A program made the translations under genes and the position numbers. From Oscillospiraceae bacterium (GTDB lineage Bacteria; Bacillota; Clostridia; Oscillospirales; Acutalibacteraceae), in the NCBI GenBank assembly GCA_015065585.1, contig SVQC01000002.1, forward strand, positions 1-64,000: a stretch of DNA of 64,000 bases, written 5' to 3'. This document shows, in pieces, positions 42,993 through 51,063 of this stretch (position 1 is the first letter of the stretch; the number at the start of each line of letters is the position of its first letter). The notes beneath the pieces are model-generated. The model saw only the letters and a list, made by a program, of their open reading frames with translations. It was not told the origin of the DNA and searched no databases.

Positions 42993-44522
42993 ATGAAAAG
43001 TAACAAACGCGGTATACGAATAAAATCCCGTATAATTCTTACCGCAATAAGTCTTATTGCAACTATTGTCTTTATACTCGTTTCGGTTATAGAATTAAAT
43101 TCTAAAGCCTTACCAATTTTTACAGCGCTTGAAGTTATCGGCATAATAACCTCTATTTATATCATAAACAAAAGGGATAATCCCAGCTATAAAATTGCCT
43201 GGATTGCCTTTATTCTTGCTCTGCCTGTTTTTGGTCTTATTATATATATGCTTTGGGGAGGACAGCGTACCTTTCCCCACCTAAAAAAAAGACTTAAAAG
43301 ATGCACAGCTCGTTATATGCCTGACCTTGAGCAAGACCCCGCCATTTCACGTCTTATTGCCTATGAGGATAACTCACTTACACGACAATCATCTTATTTA
43401 TGCAGTGAATCAGGTTTTCCGGTTTACCAGAATACTGATATTGAATATCTTTCCCCCGGCAACGTATTTTTAGATAAATTACTTTATGAGCTAGACAAAG
43501 CCGAAAAATACATTTTTCTTGAATATTTTATAATTGCCGAAGGAAAAATGTGGGACAGTATTTATAATGTTCTCGTCAAAAAAGCAGCCGAAGGGGTAGA
43601 AATTAAAATAATGTTTGACGATTTTGGTTCTATAAAGCGTCAGCATAAGGATTTTGTTACCCGCCTTAAAGCCCACGGTATTGCCGTTTCTATTTTCTGT
43701 CCTATCAAACCCTCTTTTAACATTGTAATGAACAACCGTAACCACCGCAAAATCATCGTTATTGACGGAAAGGTCGCCTTTACGGGCGGAATAAATATTG
43801 GGGACGAGTATATCAATGAGTATGAGCGCTTCGGCTACTGGATGGACTGCGCCGTTATGGTCAAAGGTAACGCCGTAAAAAGCTTTATCGTTATGTTCTG
43901 TATAATGTGGGAATATAATACCGGTATGCAGATGTTAACCTCTAAATACTTTACCGAAGTAGCCACACTTAATGACAGCTACGTTGTTCCCTACTGCGAT
44001 TCACCTATGGACAATAAATCTACCGCCGAGGGGATTTATCTGCAAATGCTTAACACTGCCCATAAATTTGTTGATATTGCAACCCCTTATTTAATTCTTG
44101 ACGATAAAATGAAAAGCGCCATCACCCTTGCGGCTAAATCAGGGGTCAGAATAAGAATAGTAACTCCTCATATTCCCGACAAAAAATACGTTCATCCCGT
44201 AACTCAGTATTACTATGCTGAGCTTTTAGAGGCCGGAGTTGAAATTTATGAATATACCCCCGGTTTTATACACTCAAAGATTTTTATAGCCGACTCACTT
44301 TCTGCAACGGTCGGTACCGTAAATATGGACTACCGCAGCTTCTTCTTCCATTTTGAATGCGGCACCTGGTTTACAAACGGCGATACGATTTCTGATATGG
44401 AAAAGCATTTCGAAGAAATTTTATCCGACAGCCAAAAAATCACCCCTGAAAAATGGAATAAACGCCCTGTTTCCTTAAAATTCAAACAAAGTCTGCTTCA
44501 TATTTTCTCTCCGCTTATGTAA
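42993..44522 (+). CDS. cls: Cardiolipin synthase
   Basis: Cls joins two phosphatidylglycerols to cardiolipin at the membrane. The 509-residue protein has two N-terminal membrane helices (about residues 10-28 and 34-50 plus a third near 65-85) and two phospholipase D motifs: NHRKIIVIDGKVAFTGGIN and HSKIFIADSLSATVGTVNMD. The ATG at 42993 has AGGTG 7 bases upstream. Confidence 0.95.
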   Translation: MKSNKRGIRIKSRIILTAISLIATIVFILVSVIELNSKALPIFTALEVIGIITSIYIINKRDNPSYKIAWIAFILALPVFGLIIYMLWGGQRTFPHLKKRLKRCTARYMPDLEQDPAISRLIAYEDNSLTRQSSYLCSESGFPVYQNTDIEYLSPGNVFLDKLLYELDKAEKYIFLEYFIIAEGKMWDSIYNVLVKKAAEGVEIKIMFDDFGSIKRQHKDFVTRLKAHGIAVSIFCPIKPSFNIVMNNRNHRKIIVIDGKVAFTGGINIGDEYINEYERFGYWMDCAVMVKGNAVKSFIVMFCIMWEYNTGMQMLTSKYFTEVATLNDSYVVPYCDSPMDNKSTAEGIYLQMLNTAHKFVDIATPYLILDDKMKSAITLAAKSGVRIRIVTPHIPDKKYVHPVTQYYYAELLEAGVEIYEYTPGFIHSKIFIADSLSATVGTVNMDYRSFFFHFECGTWFTNGDTISDMEKHFEEILSDSQKITPEKWNKRPVSLKFKQSLLHIFSPLM

Positions 44523-44538
44523 AAATACGGTATTTTTT

Positions 44539-44570
44539 AAGGCTGTTACACACGATAACAGCCTTATTTT
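44539..44570 (+). terminator. cls terminator
   Basis: A perfect 10-bp stem (44539-44548 with 44556-44565) is followed by ATTTTTG. It lies shortly after the cls stop. Confidence 0.85.
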
Positions 44571-44668
44571 TGTGCATTTTGCTCACTTTTTGGATAATAT
44601 AACTAAATAATAAAATCTTTTTGGCTATTTATTACAAAAAATAACCACTTTTACTGTTATAATAACTA

Positions 44669-44697
44669 TTGCATTTTTTACAAATTTGGAGTAATAT
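44669..44697 (+). promoter_or_regulatory. Probable promoter of glgP
   Basis: TTGCAT (44669-44674) and TAATAT (44692-44697) are separated by 17 bases, the same pair of hexamers as at rpmE. The start codon is about 57 bases after the predicted transcription start. Confidence 0.5.
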
Positions 44698-44760
44698 AAT
44701 ATTGAAAAAAATAGTTATACTATTAATAAATACTGCTTATACGAAAGGACGATGTCGATT

Positions 44761-47163
44761 ATGGGTCAATATACTTCTAAAATACTGGCTGAGATGATCG
44801 AAAAAAAACTGTCACATAATTTCGGTGTAACTCCCCTTCAGGCATCCGATGAGCTTTTCTACAAAGCCTGCGCTATGGTTTTGCGCGATATCATGAGTGA
44901 AAGAAGGACTAAATTTAAAGAAGAAACCAAAAAACAAAAAGCTAAGACCGTATACTATTTAAGTATGGAATTTCTTATGGGCCGTTCTTTTAAGAATACC
45001 CTCTTTAACCTTGACCTTGTAGATGAAATGGAAAAAGCATTATCAAAATACAAGGTTAAGCTTGACAATCTTTATGAGCTTGAGCCTGATGCCGGACTTG
45101 GAAACGGCGGTCTTGGCAGACTTGCTGCTTGTTTTCTTGACGGTCTTTCTACCGGCGGCTATCCCGCAATGGGATATTGTATCAGATACGAATTCGGTAT
45201 TTTCCGTCAGAAAATTGTTGACGGTTGGCAGACCGAAATGCCTGACTTCTGGCTTCCCGGCGGTGAAGTATGGTTAGAGCCTCGCCCCGCCTCTGCTGTT
45301 GAGGTTCATTTCGACGGTAAAATTGAAGAAACCTGGAACAATCATTATCACCACGTTGAGCACGTCGGCTACAACAGCGTACGCGCTATGCCTTATGACC
45401 TTATGGTTGCAGGTAAGGACGGTAAAACCGTAAACGCTTTGCGCCTTTGGAGCGCTGAGTGTCAGGATATAGATATGTCAGCATTTAATCAAGGCGACTA
45501 CGTCCGCGCTACCGAGCAAAAAGCTATGGCTGAAGCAATAAGCAAAGTTTTATATCCCGAGGATAATCATTCCGAGGGAAAATCCTTAAGGCTTCGTCAG
45601 CAATACTTCCTTGTTTCCGCCTCTATTCAGGATATTTTAAACCGACATCTTCGAACCTATAATACCCTTGATAATCTTGCAGAAAAAGTAGCTATTCATA
45701 TCAACGACACCCATCCTGCCCTTACCGTGCCTGAGCTTATGAGATATCTGCTTGATGAGTGCGGCTATGATTGGGATAAGGCTTGGAAAATCGTTGAGGG
45801 CGCCGTTGCTTATACCAACCATACCATTATGAAGGAAGCGCTTGAATGTTGGCAGGAAGATATGTTCCGACACAGACTTCCCCGTATTTATCAGATTGTT
45901 AAAGAAATTGACAACCGCTTTAGACTTAAGATTTGGGAAAAGACGGGCGACGCTAAATTAGTTGAAGATACTGCCGTAATTTCCGGCGGTGTTGTAAGAA
46001 TGGCGAACTTGAGCGTTGTTGCCTCCCATAAAGTAAATGGCGTTTCACGTTTGCACAGCAATATTTTAACCGATACTCTATTTAACGATTACTATAAGCT
46101 TACTCCCGATAAATTTACCAATGTTACTAACGGCATTGCGCACAGAAGATGGCTCTGTCAGGCAAACCCGAAATTAACCGAATATCTTACCGAGCTTATC
46201 GGCGACGGTTTTATAAAAGATGCCTCCGTTTTAGAACAACTAATGAACTTTGAAAACGATAAAACCGTTCTCAAAGCTCTTGGTGAAATAAAGCGTCACA
46301 ATAAGGTTCGTTTCTCAAATTATATTAAAGAAAATACAGGCGTCAGCCTTAACCCCGATTCCATCTTTGATATGCAAATAAAAAGGCTTCACGAATATAA
46401 GCGTCAGCATCTTAACGCTCTGCACATCATATCTGATTACCTTTATTTAAAAGACAATCCCAACGCTGAGTTTACACCTAAAACCTATATTTTTGGTGCT
46501 AAAGCCGCCCCCGGCTATCTTCTTGCAAAGCAGATTATCAATATGCTCTGTCGTCTTTCAAAGGAAATTGAAAATGACCGCAGTGTAAATGATAAACTTA
46601 AAATTCTTTTCCTTGAAGATTACAAGGTAAGCCTTGCCGAATTAATGATACCTGCCGCCGAAATAAGCGAACAAATTTCCCTTGCCTCCACCGAAGCCAG
46701 CGGTACGGGTAATATGAAGCTTATGATGAACGGCGCTATCACTCTTGGCACCGAAGACGGCGCTAATGTCGAAATTCACGAGTCTGTTGGCGACGATAAT
46801 ATTATTATCTTCGGTATGCGCACCCCAGAGGTTATGCAGCTTCAAAAGCAGGGCTATAATCCCGTAAATTATTATTGCAATAATGAAACACTAAAATCCT
46901 CCCTTGATTTTATAGGTAAAGGTATTGGCGGTCAGCCCTTTGATAATATACACCGCACCTTGACAGGTATGGATACCTATATGGCTCTTGCTGATTTTAA
47001 CGATTACTGTAACGCTCAAAACAATGCGTCTGTCCTTTATAACGATAAGGAAACATGGAACAGAATGTCCCTTGTTAATATTGCAAAATCAGGCAAATTT
47101 GCCGCCGACCGTTCCATTGACGACTATGCTAAAAACATCTGGAACATTAAACCTTTAAAGTAA
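44761..47163 (+). CDS. glgP: Glycogen/starch alpha-glucan phosphorylase
   Basis: GlgP releases glucose 1-phosphate from alpha-1,4-glucans. The 800-residue protein has the usual motifs: YYLSMEFLMGRSFKNTL, EPDAGLGNGGLGRLAACFLD near the active site, and the PLP-Lys region EASGTGNMKLMMNGAITLGT. AAGGAC lies about 10 bases before ATG 44761; the ATG at 44752 is too close to this site. The GH13 gene follows by 10 bases, so both probably act on stored or imported glucans. Confidence 0.96.
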   Translation: MGQYTSKILAEMIEKKLSHNFGVTPLQASDELFYKACAMVLRDIMSERRTKFKEETKKQKAKTVYYLSMEFLMGRSFKNTLFNLDLVDEMEKALSKYKVKLDNLYELEPDAGLGNGGLGRLAACFLDGLSTGGYPAMGYCIRYEFGIFRQKIVDGWQTEMPDFWLPGGEVWLEPRPASAVEVHFDGKIEETWNNHYHHVEHVGYNSVRAMPYDLMVAGKDGKTVNALRLWSAECQDIDMSAFNQGDYVRATEQKAMAEAISKVLYPEDNHSEGKSLRLRQQYFLVSASIQDILNRHLRTYNTLDNLAEKVAIHINDTHPALTVPELMRYLLDECGYDWDKAWKIVEGAVAYTNHTIMKEALECWQEDMFRHRLPRIYQIVKEIDNRFRLKIWEKTGDAKLVEDTAVISGGVVRMANLSVVASHKVNGVSRLHSNILTDTLFNDYYKLTPDKFTNVTNGIAHRRWLCQANPKLTEYLTELIGDGFIKDASVLEQLMNFENDKTVLKALGEIKRHNKVRFSNYIKENTGVSLNPDSIFDMQIKRLHEYKRQHLNALHIISDYLYLKDNPNAEFTPKTYIFGAKAAPGYLLAKQIINMLCRLSKEIENDRSVNDKLKILFLEDYKVSLAELMIPAAEISEQISLASTEASGTGNMKLMMNGAITLGTEDGANVEIHESVGDDNIIIFGMRTPEVMQLQKQGYNPVNYYCNNETLKSSLDFIGKGIGGQPFDNIHRTLTGMDTYMALADFNDYCNAQNNASVLYNDKETWNRMSLVNIAKSGKFAADRSIDDYAKNIWNIKPLK

Positions 47164-47173
47164 GGAAAATTTT

Positions 47174-49036
47174 ATGCAGTACTATCCCTTTGACTCACGA
47201 AACAGACTTTATAAATCCGTTTACGGTGCCGTAGCCTCAGAGTTTTCTCTGGGGCTAAAAGTTCTGCTGCATAAAGATGCAAAGGTGCATAACGTATTTC
47301 TTTTTGTAAATAAAGACGGTACCGACGATTATGTTAGATATAACCTTGAACCAGAAGATTGGCTTGAAGATTACCGCTTTTACGGTATCAATATTTCCTT
47401 TGACGAAGGACTTTATTGGTATTATTTTAGTTATGACAGCGATTACGGTCAGTTTTATATAAGTCGTGATAAACACTCTCTCGGTATAGTTTCAAAGGAA
47501 ATTCATCCTTGGCAGTTAACGGTTTATGATAAGGATTTTAAAACTCCCGACTGGCTCAAAGGCGGCACTATTTACCAGATTTTCCCCGATAGATTTTATA
47601 AAAGCGGTACCGATAAAAGTAACATTCCCTCCGACCGTTACATACAAAACGACTGGGATGCCATGCCTCAGCATGAGCAAAACGACACTTCAAATTCTCT
47701 TGGTAACGATTATTTTTGTGGGGACCTTAAAGGTATAACCGAAAAGCTCGGTTATCTTGCCGGCCTTTCTGTAACGGCAATCTATTTGAACCCTATCTTT
47801 GAAGCCCATTCTAATCACCGTTATAATACCGCTGATTATTTTAAGATTGACCCCCTGCTCGGTACAGAAAATGACCTTGAAGAACTCTGCAACGAAGCAA
47901 AAAAATACGGTATCTCGGTTATTCTTGACGGTGTTTTTTCCCATACGGGTGATGACAGTATTTATTTCAATAAGAAAAACCGATACGAAAGTAACGGCGC
48001 TTTCAATAGTCAGAGCAGTCCGTATTATTCTTGGTACAATTTTACTGATTTCCCTCATTCCTATAGCAGTTGGTGGGGCATTTCTTCACTACCCGAAACA
48101 AAAGAGAACGACCCTTGTTTTACCGATTTTATAACAGGCGAAAAGGGTGTTATCGGATATTGGATTAAAAAAGGCGTTCGTGGTTGGCGGCTTGACGTTG
48201 CCGACGAGCTTCCCGATGCCTTCCTTGACAACATAAGAAAAGCCGTAAAAACCGCCGATAAGGAAGCTTTTCTTTTAGGTGAAGTGTGGGAGGATGCAAC
48301 CAATAAAATAAGCCAAGGTGTAAGAAGGCGCTATTTAAGAGGCAAACAGCTTGATTCGGTTATGAACTATCCTTTTTCCGAGGCAATTATTGAATTTTTA
48401 ATGGGAGAAAGTTCGCGAAAGCTTATTGATTTGGTGCTCGATATTACCGAAAATTATCCGCCTCAGAGTATCAGTCTTCTTATGAATCATATCGGCACCC
48501 ATGATACCGCCCGAATTTTGACACGACTCGCTAATACTAATAACCTATCAGGTGATAGAAATTGGCAGTCAAAGCAGAAGCTGACCAGTGAAGAATATAA
48601 CAGAGCCGTAAAATTTTTAAGGCTTGCCGCCACCCTTCAGTATACCCTCCCCGGTGTTCCCTCTCTTTATTATGGAGATGAGGCAGGTGTTGAAGGCTTT
48701 GGCGACCCCTTTTGCCGTAAAACTTATCCGTGGGGTAATGAAAACAGCGAGCTATTAGAGTTTTATAAGATGCTGGGAAGATTAAGAAAAGAAAACTCTT
48801 GCTTTGCCGCCGGAAAGTTTATTCCGGTTTACGCTAATATGGGACATATTGCCTATATCCGCGAAAGTCTTGACGGTAAAAACGCTATTCTTGTAGCCGT
48901 AAATCGTTGGTGCGATGACGCATTTGTTGAAATACCCGACGAATTTAAAAACCATCAGGTTATTTTCGGTAACGCTCCTGAAAACAACATTCTCCGCATA
49001 GATAGTGAAAATATCTGTATATTAAAACTTTTGTAG
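47174..49036 (+). CDS. GH13 alpha-glucosidase / neopullulanase type
   Basis: This 620-residue cytosolic enzyme has an N-terminal beta domain (about residues 1-125) and a GH13 barrel. Motifs are DGVFSHTG (region I), GWRLDVADE with the nucleophile Asp (II), LLGEVWE with the acid Glu (III) and NHIGTHDTARI (IV). No signal peptide is seen. The likely job is debranching or trimming of maltodextrins so that GlgP can act. The exact specificity cannot be read from the sequence. Confidence 0.93.
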   Translation: MQYYPFDSRNRLYKSVYGAVASEFSLGLKVLLHKDAKVHNVFLFVNKDGTDDYVRYNLEPEDWLEDYRFYGINISFDEGLYWYYFSYDSDYGQFYISRDKHSLGIVSKEIHPWQLTVYDKDFKTPDWLKGGTIYQIFPDRFYKSGTDKSNIPSDRYIQNDWDAMPQHEQNDTSNSLGNDYFCGDLKGITEKLGYLAGLSVTAIYLNPIFEAHSNHRYNTADYFKIDPLLGTENDLEELCNEAKKYGISVILDGVFSHTGDDSIYFNKKNRYESNGAFNSQSSPYYSWYNFTDFPHSYSSWWGISSLPETKENDPCFTDFITGEKGVIGYWIKKGVRGWRLDVADELPDAFLDNIRKAVKTADKEAFLLGEVWEDATNKISQGVRRRYLRGKQLDSVMNYPFSEAIIEFLMGESSRKLIDLVLDITENYPPQSISLLMNHIGTHDTARILTRLANTNNLSGDRNWQSKQKLTSEEYNRAVKFLRLAATLQYTLPGVPSLYYGDEAGVEGFGDPFCRKTYPWGNENSELLEFYKMLGRLRKENSCFAAGKFIPVYANMGHIAYIRESLDGKNAILVAVNRWCDDAFVEIPDEFKNHQVIFGNAPENNILRIDSENICILKLL

Positions 49037-49172
49037 ACAGTGCTTTTCCTATATAGCGATACAGCATAACATAACAAAGGGTGTTATACTCCTATTTCCA
49101 TATAAAGCCATTCGTGCAGCAATACGCGAACAAAAACTAATTTTCGGCACATCCTTCTGGGTGTGCTTTTTT
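49037..49172 (+). other. Intergenic segment ending in the first copy of a shared terminator
   Basis: After the GH13 stop there is an ATAACA/TGTTAT hairpin (about 49070-49087), then other weakly structured sequence, then a terminator. The terminator stem is 49147-49154 with 49159-49166, loop TTCT, followed by six T residues. Its core GGCACATCCTTC...GGGTGTGC is almost identical to that at 49411-49430. It probably ends the glgP-GH13 transcript. Confidence 0.65.
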
Positions 49173-49232
49173 ATTTTCAAATACCATGCCGACAATACAC
49201 ACAAGTTATATAAAAACATTTTAAAAAGCCAC

Positions 49233-49261
49233 TTTACTTTCGTAATATAATATGATAAAAT
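49233..49261 (+). promoter_or_regulatory. Promoter of the structured RNA
   Basis: TTTACT (49233-49238) and TAAAAT (49256-49261) are separated by 17 bases. The predicted start is at about 49268, exactly where the outer stem of the RNA begins. Confidence 0.55.
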
Positions 49262-49267
49262 ACGGAC

Positions 49268-49436
49268 ATACCACACTACAGTTTTTTATGCGATAAATTT
49301 TTATATCCGTGAGGGGAGATACTACCTTGGTAAAAGGTGTTCTCTCTTTATTCCCTTGCGGATATTTATCGGTGTAGTGTGGTAGCGAAACCGAGGGAAA
49401 CACTTTTTCGGCACATCCTTCGGGGTGTGCTTTTTT
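49268..49436 (+). ncRNA. Rod-shaped structured RNA candidate (6S-like or novel)
   Basis: A perfect 12-bp outer stem (49269-49280 with 49373-49384) encloses CGATAA with TTATCG (49291-49296/49366-49371), ATATCCG with CGGATAT (49303-49309/49359-49365), AGGG with CCCT (49312-49315/49353-49356) and an apical ACCTT/AAGGT hairpin. A terminator (49411-49418 with 49423-49430, TTCG loop, six T) closes the unit. Promoter, rod shape with asymmetric bulges and terminator fit a small RNA; 6S RNA is one option, a leader of the next gene another. There is no coding evidence in the region. Confidence 0.55.
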
Positions 49437-49455
49437 ATTGTGAGGTAGAATAATT

Positions 49456-49656
49456 TTGAAAAAACAAATAATCGATATAACCGGAACACCACTCACACCA
49501 AGTTGGCAAGGCAAAAAATGTCTAGGAAACGGAGAACATCCCGAGTATGAAATATGTTGTGATGAGTGTAATTACTTTTTATATTGCTTTCCACAATACT
49601 ATTGGAAGTACAAAATCAATAAATTCAAAAGACAGATTAAAAAATTTTTAAGATAA
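49456..49656 (+). CDS. Small Cys-rich protein, unknown function
   Basis: The 66-residue protein starts at a TTG with GAGGT 9 bases upstream. The pattern ITGTPLTPSWQGKKCLGNG, then EICCDECNYFLYCFP, resembles short hypothetical proteins from gut Clostridia; five Cys in the central 24 residues suggest a metal or Fe-S site. The C-terminus is strongly basic (about residues 50-66). It lies 20 bases after the terminator of the RNA candidate, so it could be controlled by that RNA. Confidence 0.7.
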   Translation: MKKQIIDITGTPLTPSWQGKKCLGNGEHPEYEICCDECNYFLYCFPQYYWKYKINKFKRQIKKFLR

Positions 49657-49760
49657 ATTAAGCTAAAATCTTATGCAGAATGAAAGTTTTACATAATAAA
49701 AATGTCAAGCTAACAATAACATCACTTTAAGGAATATCTTCCATCATAATCATCCAAAAG

Positions 49761-49794
49761 AAACGCTATAAGCAAATTTGCTTATAGCGTTTTC
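49761..49794. terminator. Terminator downstream of the methyltransferase pair
   Basis: A perfect 16-bp inverted repeat (49761-49776 with 49777-49792) has A-run and T-run ends. It can serve the small Cys-rich gene on the plus strand and the methyltransferase gene on the minus strand. Confidence 0.8.
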
Positions 49795-49855
49795 ACTATG
49801 TTTGTTATAAATAGAACATACCAAAAATCTCGCATGAGATTTATATCTCTGAATA

Positions 49856-51052
49856 CTAAGTGCGACATAGTTGCACACAGCACTCTACATGATTTGTATG
49901 CGGAAACATATCGACAGGTTGAATTTTGCGGATACTATAGCCGTGACGGGTAAAATACTTTAAATCACGGGCAAGGGTTTCGGGATTACAAGAGACATAC
50001 ACCACATGCTTTGGAGAAAGAGAAATTACCGATGACATAAATTTTTCATCACTTCCCGCACGTGGCGGGTCCATAATAAGAACATCGGCATTTTCACCTG
50101 CGTTTGCCATTTCCAGCATAAAATCACTTGCATCGGCAGTATAAAATTTTATATTTTTTATACCGTTTTGCTTAGCATTAAATCTGGCATCCCGTACCGC
50201 ATCATTATTCACTTCAACACCTATTACCTGCCTTGCGTACTTGGAAGCGATAATACCGATAGTACCCGTACCGCAATATGCATCAATTACCGTTTCCTTG
50301 CCTGTAAGCTCCATATATTCAACAGCTTTACCATAAAGCACGGAGGTCATTTCAGGGTTTACCTGATAAAACGAGCGTGGAGATATGCGGAATTTAAAAT
50401 CAAAAATCGTATCCTCGATATATCCGTTGCCATAAAGAATTATATTCTTTTCACCCAAAACAAGACTTGTAAACTTGTTATTAATATTTTGCACTATAGT
50501 AGTTATTTCGGGATGCCTTTGAAGTAAAGCGTTAATAAAGGAACGGCTTGACGGGAAAACGGGTGTGCCCGTTACAAGTACCACCATAATCTGACCGGTG
50601 TAAAAGCCTTTACGAATTAAAACGTGTCTTAAAAAGCCGGTCATTTCATTTTCGTTAAAGGGCTTTAATTTAAAAGACTTTAAAAGCTTTCGTATAGTAA
50701 CAATAATCTCATCGCACTTGCTGTCTTCAATAAGACAGGAATCAATTGGTACAATTTTGTGGGTTGAAGACTGATAAACACCCGAAATTATGCCCGAACG
50801 GTCCTTCGAAAAAGCAGCTTGAACCTTACACCGATAGTGAATTGGATTTTCCATGCCCATAATTTCTTTAACTCGACAAAATTTACCCAACAGTTTTATG
50901 CATTTAATCTGCTTATATTTAAGCTGTTCATCATAAGTCATATTCTGCAAATGACAGCCGCCGCATTTTTTATAATGAGGGCAGCCGTTACCTTTGCCGA
51001 CACGAACAGCCGCTTTATTAAAAGCAACCGTTTTATTGCCGCTATTTTGCAT
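49856..51052 (-). CDS. 23S rRNA m5U methyltransferase, RlmCD/TrmA family (copy 1)
   Basis: This 398-residue SAM-dependent enzyme methylates C5 of a uridine in 23S rRNA. It has an Fe-S cluster motif CPHYKKCGGCH, the SAM motif VIDAYCGTGTIGI and the catalytic loops LIMDPPRAG and VYVSCNPETLARD. It lacks the N-terminal TRAM domain present in copy 2. It follows copy 2 by 11 bases. The exact target site (U747 or U1939 type) cannot be assigned. Confidence 0.92.
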   Translation of the reverse strand: MQNSGNKTVAFNKAAVRVGKGNGCPHYKKCGGCHLQNMTYDEQLKYKQIKCIKLLGKFCRVKEIMGMENPIHYRCKVQAAFSKDRSGIISGVYQSSTHKIVPIDSCLIEDSKCDEIIVTIRKLLKSFKLKPFNENEMTGFLRHVLIRKGFYTGQIMVVLVTGTPVFPSSRSFINALLQRHPEITTIVQNINNKFTSLVLGEKNIILYGNGYIEDTIFDFKFRISPRSFYQVNPEMTSVLYGKAVEYMELTGKETVIDAYCGTGTIGIIASKYARQVIGVEVNNDAVRDARFNAKQNGIKNIKFYTADASDFMLEMANAGENADVLIMDPPRAGSDEKFMSSVISLSPKHVVYVSCNPETLARDLKYFTRHGYSIRKIQPVDMFPHTNHVECCVQLCRT

Positions 51053-51063
51053 ATTTTTCTCCT

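Noticed and set aside
49049-49276. 75-codon minus-strand ORF in the intergenic region after the GH13 gene
   Set aside because: It crosses the first terminator module and has no ribosome binding site or family resemblance; the resemblance to the neighbouring minus ORF comes only from the shared terminator.
49268-49436. SRP RNA, tmRNA or RNase P RNA
   Set aside because: The conserved motifs of these RNAs (such as the SRP GGAA/AGCAG loop or the RNase P core) are absent.
49221-49514. 97-codon minus-strand ORF across the RNA candidate
   Set aside because: It is antisense to a promoter, stem and terminator, lacks a ribosome binding site, and its sequence follows the palindromes.
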